Below are positions 35,340 through 45,208 of a DNA stretch of 64,000 nt, piece after piece. The notes under the pieces are model-generated. The model worked only from the letters and a program-made list of their open reading frames with translations, searched no databases and was not told the DNA's origin. A program made the position numbers and the translations under genes. The stretch lies in the NCBI RefSeq assembly GCF_021026345.1, contig NZ_JAJNCZ010000005.1, forward strand, positions 62,001 through 126,000, written 5' to 3'. The DNA comes from Rhizobium sp. GN54. GTDB taxonomy: Bacteria > Pseudomonadota > Alphaproteobacteria > Rhizobiales > Rhizobiaceae. Within the stretch, counting starts at the first letter, position 1. Each line of letters starts with the position of its first letter.

Positions 35340-35878
35340 GACGGGTCCTTGGAGGTATTCGGGTCGGATGCGGCAGCGATGATGCTGGCGAGCCGCGCGG
35401 CCTTGTCGGCCGTCATCTCACTCAGGATCAGGCCGGACATGCGCGGATTGAGTTTCATGACGATCGCCGAGGCGATCTCGGGATTGATCTTTTCGAGCTG
35501 GGCGGCGGCGGCATCCGCCGGCATCTTCTTGTAGATCTCGATCAGGCCGGCTTCCGCCACCTGGAGGAAATCGTTGCGGCGCTTCAGCCAGTCCTCGTAT
35601 TCGGCACGACGCTCCTCGAGCGTGGCGATGCGGCTGTCCACGTCCTGCTGCAGCTTTTCCAGTTCCTGCTTCTGCAGCAGGTAACGCTGGTCACGCGCCT
35701 TGTCGGAGATGTTGGTGCAGAACTCGCGGACCTCGTCGGCCGTGGCCGCGCTGGTGACGATGACGGGCCGCTCCTCGGCCAGCGCGCCGGGAATGGCGAG
35801 CATGAGCGCGCCGGCTGCCGGCAGCAACAGGCTGCGCAGGTTCCGGAGGATGGGGAACTGTTCGATCCTGTTCGTCAT
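35336..35878 (-). CDS. motE: MotE, periplasmic chaperone of MotC
   Basis: This 180-residue protein has a signal peptide (LLLPAAGALMLAIPGALA), a coiled coil (about 60-105: LLQKQELEKLQQDVDSRIA) and a MgtE-N-like C-terminal part (INPEIASAIVMKLNPRMSG). In S. meliloti MotE is a periplasmic chaperone specific for MotC. The gene is unlinked to motC but embedded between flgI and flgH with four-base overlaps on both sides. Confidence 0.85.
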   Translation of the reverse strand: MTNRIEQFPILRNLRSLLLPAAGALMLAIPGALAEERPVIVTSAATADEVREFCTNISDKARDQRYLLQKQELEKLQQDVDSRIATLEERRAEYEDWLKRRNDFLQVAEAGLIEIYKKMPADAAAAQLEKINPEIASAIVMKLNPRMSGLILSEMTADKAARLASIIAAASDPNTSKDPS

Positions 35879-36990
35879 TGCAGCACCAATTCTGCCTGGA
35901 GCGCACCGGCCGACTTGATCCCCTGCAGGATCGAGATGATCCCGTCAGGCTTCACGCCGATGCTGTTGAGCCCGGAGACAAGGGTCCGGAGATTCGAGCC
36001 GTTCAGGATGGCGACCGTACCGCCGTCCTGCTGGGCGACGATGTCGGTGTTCGGTTCCACCGCGGTCACGCCGTCGGAGAAGGGTGCCGGCTGGACGACC
36101 TGCGGCATCTCGGTGACCTGTACCGTCAGCGTGCCGTAGCTCACCGCAACCTGCGAGATGCGAACGTCCTGCCCGATCACGATGGTGCCGGTGCGCTCGT
36201 TGATGACGACGCGCGCAGGCACGTCCGTCTCGATCACCAGGTTCTCGACTTCCGCCATCAGGCGGGCGAGATCGGCGCGCTTCGGCTTCTGGACGTAGAC
36301 GGACTGCGAATCACGGGCATCGGCAATACGGCCGCCGTAGCGGGTCGTGGCATAGCGGTTGATCGCATCGGCCATTCCGACGGCGGTAGAAAAATCAGGA
36401 TTGCGCAGCTGCAGCACCAGATCGGAGGCGTCCTTGAAGCGGGCCGGCAGTTCGCGCTCGATGATCGCGCCGTTCGGCACGCGGCCGGCGGTGGTCACGC
36501 CCTGCTGGAGGGTGGCGGCCTCGCCTTGCACGTTGAAGCCGGTGACCACGACCGAGCCCTGCGCCACGGCATAGATCTGGCCGTCGGCGCCGGTAAGGGA
36601 TGTCATGACGAGCGAGCCGCCACGCAGCGAGGTGGCGTCGCCGAGCGAGCCGATGGTCACGTCGACGCGGCTGCCGGGGCTTGCAAACGGCGGCAGCGTC
36701 GCCGTGACCAGCACGGCCGCCACGTTTCTCGCACGCGAGCGCTCACCCTGGGTATTGATGCCGAGGTTCTGCAGCATCGATTGCAGCGACTGCTCGGTGA
36801 ACGGAGACGAGCGCAGGGTGTCGCCCGTGCCCTGCAGGCCGACGACGAGGCCGTAGCCGATCAACTGGTTGTCGCGGCCCGCCTGCAGCGACGCCACGTC
36901 CTTGATGCGCGCGGCCGAATGCGCCGGCGCGATCGACAGCGCCAGCCCGACGAGGGCGCCCAGGATACGGGTGAGGAACGCTCTTGTCAT
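35875..36990 (-). CDS. flgI: Flagellar P-ring protein FlgI
   Basis: This 371-residue periplasmic ring protein has a signal peptide ending at AHSA and the family text AARIKDVASLQAGRDNQLIG, YGLVVGLQGTGDTLRSSPFT and the late ERTGTIVIGQDVRIS. The length is normal. It overlaps flgA and motE by four bases each. Confidence 0.96.
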   Translation of the reverse strand: MTRAFLTRILGALVGLALSIAPAHSAARIKDVASLQAGRDNQLIGYGLVVGLQGTGDTLRSSPFTEQSLQSMLQNLGINTQGERSRARNVAAVLVTATLPPFASPGSRVDVTIGSLGDATSLRGGSLVMTSLTGADGQIYAVAQGSVVVTGFNVQGEAATLQQGVTTAGRVPNGAIIERELPARFKDASDLVLQLRNPDFSTAVGMADAINRYATTRYGGRIADARDSQSVYVQKPKRADLARLMAEVENLVIETDVPARVVINERTGTIVIGQDVRISQVAVSYGTLTVQVTEMPQVVQPAPFSDGVTAVEPNTDIVAQQDGGTVAILNGSNLRTLVSGLNSIGVKPDGIISILQGIKSAGALQAELVLQ

Positions 36991-37514
36991 TTTGCCACCA
37001 CGTGCACTGTCCGGTCCTCCATGACGGTGCCGGTCACGATCACGCCGGAATCGAGGTTGCGGACCTTGATGAGATCGCCGACCGCGGCATCGTCCAGCGG
37101 CGAGCCGGAAGCCGTGATCATCAGCGGGCCGTTCTGGAAGACCAGCCGGACCGCCTTGCCGCGCGAGACGGCGAAGGGCTCGCGCAGCGACGAGACGAGG
37201 ATGATGCGCCCGGCCACGAGCGTCCGCCGCGTCACCAGGCCGTCGACGGCCTCGATCCGCTCGGCATAGCCGGGAGCGATGTTCGGGTTGGTGACTGCAA
37301 CTTCCTCCAGCACGGTCGCATCGAGCTGTTCGCCGGGATAGATGGTGCGCTTGGGGATGACGGCGAAGCGTCCATCGGCCAGGGCGGGCACGGCCGGCAC
37401 CGCCAGCGTTGCCCCGATGGCGATCGCGGCGAGAGCCAGGAACGCCCCGGCCCGGCCGGTGGCGCGCTTTCGTGCAGGGTTCTTTCTCGGGCGAAACATC
37501 ATGTCTCCCTTCAT
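36987..37514 (-). CDS. flgA: P-ring assembly chaperone FlgA
   Basis: This 175-residue periplasmic protein has a signal sequence near residues 20-46 (ending AVPALA) and the SAF-like C-terminal domain REPFAVSRGKAVRLVFQNGP, then ITASGSPLDDAAVGDLIKVRNL. It helps FlgI polymerise around the rod. The start may be the ATG at 37514 or at 37502 (MMFRP). It sits between flgG and flgI in the operon. Confidence 0.9.
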   Translation of the reverse strand: MKGDMMFRPRKNPARKRATGRAGAFLALAAIAIGATLAVPAVPALADGRFAVIPKRTIYPGEQLDATVLEEVAVTNPNIAPGYAERIEAVDGLVTRRTLVAGRIILVSSLREPFAVSRGKAVRLVFQNGPLMITASGSPLDDAAVGDLIKVRNLDSGVIVTGTVMEDRTVHVVAK

Positions 37515-37523
37515 CTCACGCCG

Positions 37524-38306
37524 CTAGCGGAGGTTCTGGCTGACGACCCGGGCCATCTCGTCCGCCGCCTGGATGATCTTCGAGTTCATTTCATAGGCGC
37601 GCTGGGCCGAGATCAGGTCGGTGATTTCCTTGACCGGATCGACGTTCGAGGCTTCCAGGTAGTTCTGCTGGATGTAGCCGACGCCCGCCTCGTCCGGGAC
37701 GCCGATCGTCGCGTCGCCGGAGGCTTCCGTCTCGCGGAAGAGGTTCTCGCCGAGCGGCTCGAGGCCGGCCTCGTTGACGAAGGTCGCAAGCGTCAGCTGG
37801 CCGAGCTCCTGCTGCTCGCCGTCCACGGTGGCGAAGACCTGGCCGGAGCGGTTGACGGTGATCTCGGTGGCATCCTGCGGCACCACGATGCCCGGCGTCA
37901 CGGCGTAGCCGTCGAGCGTCACGAGCTGGCCGTCGGCATTGGTGTTGAACGCGCCGGAGCGGGTGTAGAGGACCGTGCCGTCCGGCGCCTCGATCTGAAA
38001 CCAGCCGCGGCCGACCAGAGCCAGGTCGAAAGAGTTGCCGGTCTGGGTGAGCTGGCCCTGCAGGTGCAGGTTTCTGACGGCGGCCGTCTTCACGCCGAGG
38101 CCGATGATGGCGCCTTCCGGCACGATCGCCTCGTTGCCGCGGTTCGGCACGCCCTGGGCGCGTTCGGTCTGGTAGAGCAGGTCCGAGAACTCGGCGCGGG
38201 CGCGCTTGTAGCCGGTCGTGTTGATGTTGGCGATGTTGTTCGCGATGACCTCGAGATTGGTCTGCTGCGCGTTCATGCCGGTGGCGGCGATTGCAAGAGC
38301 TTTCAT
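37524..38306 (-). CDS. flgG: Distal rod protein FlgG
   Basis: This 260-residue rod protein reads [20 protein letters not shown], then [18 protein letters not shown], with the FlgG-specific YQTERAQG segment, and ends [22 protein letters not shown]. The length fits FlgG. It lies 11 bases from fliE and 9 bases before flgA. Confidence 0.95.
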   Translation of the reverse strand: MKALAIAATGMNAQQTNLEVIANNIANINTTGYKRARAEFSDLLYQTERAQGVPNRGNEAIVPEGAIIGLGVKTAAVRNLHLQGQLTQTGNSFDLALVGRGWFQIEAPDGTVLYTRSGAFNTNADGQLVTLDGYAVTPGIVVPQDATEITVNRSGQVFATVDGEQQELGQLTLATFVNEAGLEPLGENLFRETEASGDATIGVPDEAGVGYIQQNYLEASNVDPVKEITDLISAQRAYEMNSKIIQAADEMARVVSQNLR

Positions 38307-38317
38307 GGCACGTTCCT

Positions 38318-38662
38318 TCAGATCTGCATCCGGGCGACTTCGAGATAGGCGGTGACCACCTTGTCGCGGATCGCGATCGCGGTCTGGAGCGTCTGCTCGG
38401 CGGACATGACCGCATCAACCACTTCGCGGGTGTTGGCCTTGCCCTGGATGCTCTCGAAGGACTTCGTCTCGCTCGCCCGCAGGCTGCCGACCGTTTCGGT
38501 CGCCATGTCGCCCAGGACCTGGGAGAAGCTCATGGGCTGGGCAGCGTTCACGGCAGCCGAGGGCTGCATGATGCTGGAGGAGGAGACGCTGTTCTCCGTC
38601 AGGGTGCCGGAGAGGGGCGAGGAAGAGGAGAGCGTCTTTACGCTCGTCAGCGATTCAATCAT
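38318..38662 (-). CDS. fliE: MS ring-rod junction protein FliE
   Basis: This 114-residue protein has the FliE end: [25 protein letters not shown], preceded by [12 protein letters not shown]-like text and a Ser-rich N terminus. It links the MS ring to the proximal rod and is exported by the type III apparatus. It overlaps flgC by four bases. Confidence 0.92.
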   Translation of the reverse strand: MIESLTSVKTLSSSSPLSGTLTENSVSSSSIMQPSAAVNAAQPMSFSQVLGDMATETVGSLRASETKSFESIQGKANTREVVDAVMSAEQTLQTAIAIRDKVVTAYLEVARMQI

Positions 38663-39078
38663 TGCGATGCCCTCAGGAGATCGATCGTCGCACTGATGAG
38701 GTCGCGCGACTGGCGGATGCTTTGCAGATTGGCCTCGTAGGACCGGTTGGCTTCCCGCATGTCGGCCATCTCGACCAGCATGTTGACGTTCGGGATCTTG
38801 ACCATGCCCTTCTCGTCGGCGGCGGGATTGCCGGGATCGAACTCGGCGGAGAATTCGCTTTCGTCCTCGGCCAGCCGGTCGACTTCCACCAGCGAGGCGC
38901 CGACGCTGCGGTCGAGTTCGGCGACGAAGGTGATGGTCTTGCGCCGGTAGGGATCGGCGCCGGGCACGTCGCCGGTCGAACGGGCGTTGGCCAGGTTCTC
39001 CGAGACGATGCGGATACGGGTGGACTGCGCCTCCAGGCCGGAGGCTGCAACCTTCATCGATGCAATAAGCGGATCCAT
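38659..39078 (-). CDS. flgC: Proximal rod protein FlgC
   Basis: This 139-residue protein starts [20 protein letters not shown] with [21 protein letters not shown] and ends [20 protein letters not shown] with a final helix, as in all FlgC. I start at the ATG at 39078; the longer frame to 39681 crosses flgB. It is two bases after the flgB stop. Confidence 0.94.
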   Translation of the reverse strand: MDPLIASMKVAASGLEAQSTRIRIVSENLANARSTGDVPGADPYRRKTITFVAELDRSVGASLVEVDRLAEDESEFSAEFDPGNPAADEKGMVKIPNVNMLVEMADMREANRSYEANLQSIRQSRDLISATIDLLRASQ

Positions 39079-39080
39079 TT

Positions 39081-39464
39081 TCAAGTCCTGACAGTCATCA
39101 GCATCATGCGATGAAACGCCTTCACCAGGCCGGCGCTGAGCTCGTACTCGCGCTTGACCTGGCCCTGCTTCATCAGTTCTTCGGCGAGCCCGACGGAGTT
39201 GCCGGAAATCTGGATGCCGACGTCGTCGGTCGCTTCGACGTCGGCGATCTCGCTGGCCAGCGACCCTTCGGTGAAGTGCATCGGGCTGGTCGCGGCCATA
39301 CGGATGCCGGTGTTCTCCAGTACCGACTGGAACGGCGTCACGTCCTTGGCCTTGTAGCCGGGCGTATTGGCGTTGGCGATGTTGCCGGCAACCACAGACT
39401 GGCGCACGGAGAGCCACTCTGCCTGCTTGGATGCCAGTTCGAAGAATTGGATTGGTTGCGTCAC
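39081..39464 (-). CDS. flgB: Proximal rod protein FlgB
   Basis: This 127-residue rod protein has [20 protein letters not shown] and a C-terminal [20 protein letters not shown] choose the GTG at 39464 ([14 protein letters not shown]) because GGAG lies six bases upstream; the in-frame GTG at 39476 would place that ribosome site inside the gene. It is the first gene of the operon flgB-flgC-fliE-flgG-flgA-flgI-motE-flgH-fliL-fliP. Confidence 0.9.
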   Translation of the reverse strand: MTQPIQFFELASKQAEWLSVRQSVVAGNIANANTPGYKAKDVTPFQSVLENTGIRMAATSPMHFTEGSLASEIADVEATDDVGIQISGNSVGLAEELMKQGQVKREYELSAGLVKAFHRMMLMTVRT

Positions 39465-39491
39465 GGCGAACTCCACTTTGTTGTCCCGAAC

Positions 39492-39513
39492 CTAGGGACC
39501 TAAACTTGCGTGG
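39492..39513 (-). promoter_or_regulatory. Class II motif ahead of flgB
   Basis: The minus strand reads CCACGCAAGTTTAGGTCC then CTAG, 28 bases before the GTG start. It overlaps a GTCCC/GGGAC inverted repeat (39483-39499). Confidence 0.55.
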
Positions 39514-39582
39514 GACTTGCCGGATTTGCTGCGGTGCGCGACAGGCCGGATCATCAGGGAAAATGGCCCTTTCGACGCAGAA

Positions 39583-39606
39583 AAGCCGCCGGGCGAGCGG
39601 CGGCTT
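39583..39606 (-). terminator. Terminator of the DUF1217-flgF-fliI operon
   Basis: AAGCCGCC (39583-39590) and GGCGGCTT (39599-39606) form an eight-base stem followed on the transcribed strand by TTTTC, 30 bases past the last stop codon. Confidence 0.8.
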
Positions 39607-39635
39607 GTCGAAGGCCCGGACGGGCGCCTGGCGAA

Positions 39636-40190
39636 TCAGTTGCGCTTGAAGACGTCGCCGTTGGAGGTGATGATCACCCATTCGCCGTCGCGCTGCTCGA
39701 GCGTGGCCAGCCGGCTGTTGTCGGGCAGGATCGACCCCACGCGCACGATGTACATGCCCGAGGCGTCCTCGATCAGCGCGCGACCGTTGGCGACGTGCAT
39801 CAGGCGAAAGCCGGTCGGGGCAGGCAGCGGCTGTTCGAGCGATTCTGCCGGCGCGCCGGACCCGCTCTCGCGGCCGAGATTGGGCACGGTCGCGGTCCTG
39901 ACCGGATCGAGCTCGCGCGGGGGGACCGCGTCGTCGTCATCCGTCATCGCCGCCGGGGAAACGCTCACGACCTCGCGGGCCGACGTTTCCGGCAGGTCGC
40001 GCCGGTCACCCTGCCAGAGCGGGGGAACGGAGAATTCCTGCGGATTGAGGAACACGTACCAGGGAAAGAAGGCCGCCATGGCCGCAAGGCTGATGCCGGC
40101 GGTGATGAGCAGCCGGTCGGCGATGCTCGTGACGTCCTGGTCGGGTCGCCGCAGCGGCGGCACTGCCTTGTCGGCGTCGAAATCGGTCAT
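39636..40190 (-). CDS. Membrane-anchored protein of unknown function, 184 aa
   Basis: I do not recognise the family. It has a cytoplasmic N tail, one membrane helix (about 27-49: [21 protein letters not shown]), a long Pro/Asp-rich linker and a compact C-terminal domain (about 128-184: [34 protein letters not shown] to [13 protein letters not shown]). That end resembles the small beta domains seen in PilP/GspC-type proteins. It follows fliI by three bases and is last in the DUF1217-flgF-fliI transcript, so a role in the export apparatus or basal body is likely but unproven. Confidence 0.7.
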   Translation of the reverse strand: MTDFDADKAVPPLRRPDQDVTSIADRLLITAGISLAAMAAFFPWYVFLNPQEFSVPPLWQGDRRDLPETSAREVVSVSPAAMTDDDDAVPPRELDPVRTATVPNLGRESGSGAPAESLEQPLPAPTGFRLMHVANGRALIEDASGMYIVRVGSILPDNSRLATLEQRDGEWVIITSNGDVFKRN

Positions 40191-40193
40191 GGT

Positions 40194-41609
40194 CTATCCC
40201 CTTGCCCTCGCATTGCCGGCATTCGCCTGGTTGGCCGGCGCATTGCGCAGCGCCATCGCCAGGTCCGCGAAGGAATCGGCGGCGGGCTTCTCGCCCGGCG
40301 TCTGGCGCAACACGTCGTAGATGATGGGAACCTGCTTGATCGCCATGTCGAGGTCCGGATCGCTGCCGGCGCGATAGCCGCCGATCAGGCGCAGGTCGCG
40401 CGTCTCCTCGTAGCGGTGGACAAGCGACTTGAGCCGCGCCACCAGCTTCTCCTGATCGGCCGTCCAGGCCTTGCGGGCGAGACGGGAGATCGACGAGAGC
40501 GGATTGATCGGCGGGTAGCGCCCCTCGTCGGCAAGGCTGCGCTCCAGCACGATGTGACCGTCGAGAATGCCGCGGGTCGAATCGGCGATCGGGTCGTTAT
40601 GGTTGTCGCCGTCGACGAGGATGGAGATGATCGCGGTGATCGTTCCCGTCCCCTCGGCTCCCGGCCCTGCCCGCTCGAGCAGCCGCGGCAGTTCCGTAAA
40701 CACCGAAGCCGGGTAGCCGCGCGCGATCGGCGGTTCGCCGGAGGCGGTGGCGACTTCGCGGATCGCATGGGCGAAGCGGGTGACGCTGTCGATGATGAGG
40801 AGGACATTGTCGCCCTGGTCGCGGAAATGCTCGGCGATGGTGACCGCCGTCAGCGGCGCCATCTTGCGCAGCATCGGGCTTTCGTCGCTGGTTGCGACCA
40901 CCGCCACCGATTTCGACAGGTTGTCGCCCAGCGTGTCCTCAATGAATTCGCGCACTTCGCGGCCACGTTCGCCCACCAGCGCGATCACTACCTTGTCGAA
41001 TGCGTCCGCGCGGGCGAGCATCGACAGGAGCGTCGACTTGCCAACGCCGGAGCCGGCGAAGATGCCGAGACGCTGGCCGAGGCAGAGGGGCGCGAAGATA
41101 TCGATCGCGCGGACGCCGGTGGCAAAGCCTTTCTCGACGCGGCTGCGCGTCATCGACGGCGGGGCGGTGTTGGAGATCGAGCGGCGGACATCGCCTTGCG
41201 GCAGGGCGCCCCGTCCGTCGATCGGTTCGCCGAGCGCATTGATGGTGCGGCCGCACCATGCCGCCGCCGGCGCGACGCGGAAGGCGCCCTTGCGGATCAC
41301 CGTGTCGTGGATGCCGATCGGTTCCCCCGGCTCGATCGGGCACACGACGACGCTGTCGGGCTCGACCCGCACGACCTCGCCAAGATGGATGCCGGTGGGG
41401 CTGCGGTGGGCGACGAACTCGCCGAGCCTGACGTGACGCGACAGGCCGGTGACGGTGTAGTTGCCGGCCGCGATCGTCTGCACGTGGCCGCCATGAGCGA
41501 CCGAGAACTCCGGGTTGGAGTAGCGTTTCACAAGTCCAGCCAGCGCACTGAGCTTGCGTGCACCGTCGCTGGCCGGCTGATCGCTCGTGGTCGTATCCGT
41601 CATCATCAT
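40194..41609 (-). CDS. fliI: Flagellar export ATPase FliI
   Basis: This 471-residue F1-beta-like ATPase has Walker A GSGVGKST at about 186-193, LIIDSVTRFAHAIREV (Walker B region) and the ATPase alpha/beta signature with SRLARKAWTADQEKL. The start could be any of three successive ATGs at 41609, 41606 or 41603. It starts six bases after flgF. It drives delivery of export substrates with FliH and FliJ. Confidence 0.96.
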   Translation of the reverse strand: MMMTDTTTSDQPASDGARKLSALAGLVKRYSNPEFSVAHGGHVQTIAAGNYTVTGLSRHVRLGEFVAHRSPTGIHLGEVVRVEPDSVVVCPIEPGEPIGIHDTVIRKGAFRVAPAAAWCGRTINALGEPIDGRGALPQGDVRRSISNTAPPSMTRSRVEKGFATGVRAIDIFAPLCLGQRLGIFAGSGVGKSTLLSMLARADAFDKVVIALVGERGREVREFIEDTLGDNLSKSVAVVATSDESPMLRKMAPLTAVTIAEHFRDQGDNVLLIIDSVTRFAHAIREVATASGEPPIARGYPASVFTELPRLLERAGPGAEGTGTITAIISILVDGDNHNDPIADSTRGILDGHIVLERSLADEGRYPPINPLSSISRLARKAWTADQEKLVARLKSLVHRYEETRDLRLIGGYRAGSDPDLDMAIKQVPIIYDVLRQTPGEKPAADSFADLAMALRNAPANQANAGNARARG

Positions 41610-41615
41610 GCTTTG

Positions 41616-42341
41616 TTACTGGCTGCCGCCGAAGGTCTTGATGGCGCTGTCGATCGAGGATTCGCTCTGCTGCAGCAGCGCGTTGATGCTCTCGAAGGCG
41701 CGGGTCACGGTGATGAGCTGCGTCATCTCGGCGATCGCGTTGACGTTGGATTCCTCGACATATCCTTGCGCCACACCGGCATCGATCCGGTCGACGACCG
41801 GCTCGGGCGCGAGTGCGGGGATGACGCCGCTGTTGCCGGCGCGCACGAAGCCGGCGGAGAGATCCGCTTCGAACAGCCCGAGCGCTGCAATCGGCACGCC
41901 GTTCTGGTTCAACTGGCCGTCGGCACTGATCTTCACCGGACCGGCATTGCCGTCGATCTGGATCGGCGCACCGCCGGCGTCGAGCACCGGATAGCCGTTG
42001 AGCGTGACGAGATCGCCGTTCTCGGTCAGGGTGAAGCGACCGTCGCGCGTCAGTGTCTGCCCGGCCGGGGTCTCGACGGCAAACCAGGCATCGCCGCGGA
42101 TGGCGAAATCGAGCATCCCGTTGGTTTCCGTCATGCCGCCGTGGCGTGTCGACAGGTATTCGTTGCCCTGGTCCACGAAGGCGACCTTGGCCTTGCCGTT
42201 GTCGGCGACGACGTCGTTGAACTTGATCTCGGTCGCGCGGAAGCCGACGGTATTGGCGTTGGCGACGTTGTCGGCGAGCGTGGTCATGCGGCGATCGAGT
42301 GCGATCTGGGACGAAAGCGAGACGTAAAGCCCGGTTTCCAT
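41616..42341 (-). CDS. flgF: Rod protein FlgF
   Basis: This 241-residue protein begins [20 protein letters not shown] with ADNVANANTVGFRATEIKF and ends EMTQLITVTRAFESINALLQ, as in FlgF. Its ATG shares one base with the stop of the DUF1217 gene (TAATG), so it is coupled. Normal length. It forms the middle rod between FlgB/C and FlgG. Confidence 0.9.
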   Translation of the reverse strand: METGLYVSLSSQIALDRRMTTLADNVANANTVGFRATEIKFNDVVADNGKAKVAFVDQGNEYLSTRHGGMTETNGMLDFAIRGDAWFAVETPAGQTLTRDGRFTLTENGDLVTLNGYPVLDAGGAPIQIDGNAGPVKISADGQLNQNGVPIAALGLFEADLSAGFVRAGNSGVIPALAPEPVVDRIDAGVAQGYVEESNVNAIAEMTQLITVTRAFESINALLQQSESSIDSAIKTFGGSQ

Positions 42342-43120
42342 TAGCGGCCTCCGAGTTTGAGATTGGCGATGGAGATGAGGAGATCGGTGGAAATCCCGAT
42401 CAGGCCACCCGTCTGGAAAGCGGACAGCTGGCCACCCGGCGTGGAAGGATGGTCGATCTCCCACAGGGCGGTGAAACGTTCGAGAAGGGTGCCGACCTTC
42501 GCCGGATCCTGGAAATCGGCAAGGTCGAGGACGTCTTCATAATAGGCGGACTGGCGGTCGACGTCGGTCGCCATGAATGCGTCGGGCAGTTGCAGGACCG
42601 TGCGGATGACCTGGGAGAGCGCCGCATCGGCGATGATCGAATAGCCGCTGGTGATCGCAGGCGCCATGCGTTCGAAATAGAGGGCGAGCCGCACGCCGGA
42701 ATTCTCGCTGCCCGCGTTCATCTCCAGGGTCTGGCGGTTGTACTTCTCCACGACGCCCTTCTGGGCGCGGTCGAAGCTCGTGGCCGTCTCGCCATGGCGG
42801 GCGAAGTTCAGCGAGACCACCAGGTCCTTGTAGCGGCTGTCGGAAAGCTTGTTGGCGAAGGCGTCGTCGGCGTCGGTGCCCTCAGCCAGGACCTTGCGGA
42901 TGAAGGCCTTGGCATAGGCCATGTCCTCGAGGCCGTGCGCCTTCATCGCATAGTTGTACAGGCGGCTGTCGGCAAAGAACTCGTCGATCGTCTTGATGGA
43001 GCCGATCCTGTCCAGATAGTAGGCGCTCTCGCGCTTGACGTCCGGCTGCTCGGCGACGCGCTCCAGCGACGTCGACAGATCGGCGGTGATCAGTTTGTAG
43101 CTGGTATAGGTCGTGGTCAC
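42341..43120 (-). CDS. DUF1217 flagellar-operon protein
   Basis: This 259-residue protein of DUF1217, a family found in alphaproteobacterial flagellar operons, reads [20 protein letters not shown], then [37 protein letters not shown], which is typical. It is soluble, helix-rich and has no signal peptide. I use the GTG at 43120; a TTG at 43174 would add 18 residues. It is first in a transcript with flgF and fliI, which suggests an export- or rod-related role. The function is unknown to me. Confidence 0.75.
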   Translation of the reverse strand: MTTTYTSYKLITADLSTSLERVAEQPDVKRESAYYLDRIGSIKTIDEFFADSRLYNYAMKAHGLEDMAYAKAFIRKVLAEGTDADDAFANKLSDSRYKDLVVSLNFARHGETATSFDRAQKGVVEKYNRQTLEMNAGSENSGVRLALYFERMAPAITSGYSIIADAALSQVIRTVLQLPDAFMATDVDRQSAYYEDVLDLADFQDPAKVGTLLERFTALWEIDHPSTPGGQLSAFQTGGLIGISTDLLISIANLKLGGR

Positions 43121-43262
43121 GATGCGGCCGCGCTTTCCGGTGTTGCGGGGCACGGTGCCCCTCTCGCGAGACAACCTGCGCCACTTTGCTTGCGCGAACC
43201 TGTAAGAGCGACCTGTACTCAGTATTTGCTGCCGCCGATCTTAACGAAGTGGAAGGTACAGC

Positions 43263-43284
43263 CTCACACAAGGCTGGACGCCTA
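43263..43284 (+). promoter_or_regulatory. Class II motif ahead of motA
   Basis: The plus strand reads CTCACACAAGGCTGGACGC then CTA, 42 bases before the motA start. It is the only plus-strand member of the set, oriented with the gene. Confidence 0.5.
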
Positions 43285-43326
43285 TTCAGGTCTCGTCAGA
43301 AATATGTCGAGGCGTGTGGGCTAGCA

Positions 43327-44205
43327 ATGAACATCATCATCGGTCTGATCGTAACTTTCGGTTGTGTCCTTGGCGGCTACATGGCCATGGGCGGGCATCT
43401 CGAAGTCCTCGCCCAGCCGTTCGAGCTCGTCATCATCGGCGGCGCCGGCATCGGGGGCTTCATCGTGGCGAACACCATGAAGGTCGTGAAGGATACCGGC
43501 AAGGCGCTCGGCGAGGCCTTCAAGCACAAGGTTCCCAAGGAGCGGCACTATCTCGATACGCTCGGCGTGCTCTACAGCCTGATGCGGGACCTGCGCACCA
43601 AGTCGCGCAACGAGATCGAAGCCCATATCGACAATCCGGACGATTCCTCGATCTTCCAGGCCGCGCCCACGGTGCTGCAGAACAAGGAGCTCACCGCCTT
43701 CATCTGCGACTACGTGCGCCTCATCATCATCGGCAACGCCCGCGCCCACGAGATCGAGGCGCTGATGGACGAGGAAATCCAGACCATCACCCACGACAAG
43801 ATGAAGCCCTACCACGCGCTCAGCACGATGGGCGACGCCTTCCCGGCCATCGGCATCGTGGCGGCCGTGCTCGGCGTCATCAAGGCGATGGGCGCAATCA
43901 ACGAATCGCCCGAGATCCTCGGCGGCAAGATCGCCGCCGCCCTCGTCGGCACCCTTCTCGGCGTGTTCCTTTCCTATTCGATCGTGTCGCCGGTCATTGC
44001 CAACATCAAGTCGGTGCGCACCAAGCAGAACCGGCTCTACGTCATCGTCAAGCAGACGCTGCTTGCCTACATGAACGGCTCCGTGCCGCAGGTCGCGCTG
44101 GAATACGGCCGCAAGACGATCTCCGCCTACGAGCGTCCCTCGATCGACGCAGTCGAGCAGGAAATGATGAACCCCGGCGGCAGCAACGACGCAAGGGCGG
44201 CCTAA
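43327..44205 (+). CDS. motA: Stator protein MotA
   Basis: This 292-residue protein has four membrane helices (two near 3-22 and 33-50, two near 175-230) and a cytoplasmic loop. [23 protein letters not shown] and the [26 protein letters not shown] block with its conserved Pro match MotA. I start at the ATG at 43327. It heads motA-fliM-fliN-fliG and pairs with MotB, encoded 16 kb away. Confidence 0.95.
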   Translation: MNIIIGLIVTFGCVLGGYMAMGGHLEVLAQPFELVIIGGAGIGGFIVANTMKVVKDTGKALGEAFKHKVPKERHYLDTLGVLYSLMRDLRTKSRNEIEAHIDNPDDSSIFQAAPTVLQNKELTAFICDYVRLIIIGNARAHEIEALMDEEIQTITHDKMKPYHALSTMGDAFPAIGIVAAVLGVIKAMGAINESPEILGGKIAAALVGTLLGVFLSYSIVSPVIANIKSVRTKQNRLYVIVKQTLLAYMNGSVPQVALEYGRKTISAYERPSIDAVEQEMMNPGGSNDARAA

Positions 44206-45156
44206 ATGAGCGGGAACAAGATGACAGCCTCAGCAAAGTCGAAACAGGACCCGATCGTTCTCGCCCGCCTTACCGGCCAGCTGGGCGACCGCGAGACCAT
44301 CTCCCGGCGCTGCGCAGCACTCGGGGAGGTCTTCTCGGAGTTCCTGCCCGACGTCTTCGAAAGCGAACTCGGCTTCGACGTGGCCGTGACCTATGCCGGA
44401 TACGAGATCGGTCGCTTCGGCCAGCTGGTCTCGGGGCTCGGCGGGGCGATGGCGCTGTCGGACTGCTCGCTTCGCAACTGGAGCGACCACTACGCCGTTA
44501 TCTGCGACAGCCCCTTCATCATCACCCTGATCGAGAACATGCTGGGCGCGTCCCGCGATTCGATCGAGGAGCCGGAACCCCGCACACTGTCGCCGATCGA
44601 GCTCGACATCGCCGCCATGGTGTTCGACAGGATCAGCGGCGTGCTCAAGACCGCCATAGGCGACCATAACGGCTACGAGCCGATCATCGGCCCCGCCTAC
44701 AACGTGGAAGGCCGGAAGGCGCCGGCCGACGGCTCGGAAGAGACCTTTGCCGCCACGGTGAAGATGTCCGTCGGGATCGGCCCGGTGCTGTCGAGCTTCT
44801 TCGTGGTCGTTCCGCAAAGCGCGCTGCTGAAATCGACGATCGCCCCGCCGAGGGCGGCGAATTCGGCCAGGACGCGCAAGGAGTGGAGCGAGCAGCTGAG
44901 CGAGCAGGTCCGCCGCTCGAAGGTCACCCTCCAGGCGCGCATCAAGCTCGAGAGCCAGACGCTCGACACGATCAGCCGCCTGCAGGCGGGCGACATCATT
45001 CCCTTCCACGATGCCGCCGACGTCCGCGTCGACGTCAGCGCAAACGGAAACAAGCTCTACGTCTGCGAGTTCGGGCGTTCGGGCGCGCGCTACACGGTTC
45101 GCGTGAAGGACACCTACGGCTCGGAAGACGAGCTGCTGCAGCACATCGTCGGATAG
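44206..45156 (+). CDS. fliM: Flagellar switch protein FliM
   Basis: This 316-residue C-ring protein has a CheC-like middle domain (about 50-210) and a SpoA domain at the C terminus ([25 protein letters not shown]). Its N terminus ([20 protein letters not shown]) shows no clear copy of the CheY-binding motif (LSQAEIDALL type) of enterobacterial FliM. The ATG follows the motA stop directly (TAAATG). Confidence 0.88.
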   Translation: MSGNKMTASAKSKQDPIVLARLTGQLGDRETISRRCAALGEVFSEFLPDVFESELGFDVAVTYAGYEIGRFGQLVSGLGGAMALSDCSLRNWSDHYAVICDSPFIITLIENMLGASRDSIEEPEPRTLSPIELDIAAMVFDRISGVLKTAIGDHNGYEPIIGPAYNVEGRKAPADGSEETFAATVKMSVGIGPVLSSFFVVVPQSALLKSTIAPPRAANSARTRKEWSEQLSEQVRRSKVTLQARIKLESQTLDTISRLQAGDIIPFHDAADVRVDVSANGNKLYVCEFGRSGARYTVRVKDTYGSEDELLQHIVG

Positions 45157-45208
45157 GATCAGGCCCGGCAGCACGCCTCGGGCAAGTTTCAAATGGAATA
45201 GTGATCAC

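Noticed and set aside
39510-42344. 944-codon open frame on the plus strand
   Set aside because: It is antisense to flgF, fliI and the unknown protein, has arginine/histidine-rich text without any domain, and follows from the high GC third-base bias of the real genes.
43120-43174. TTG start for the DUF1217 gene
   Set aside because: It has no ribosome site and adds 18 residues not typical of the family N terminus, which begins (M/V)TTTYTSYKL.
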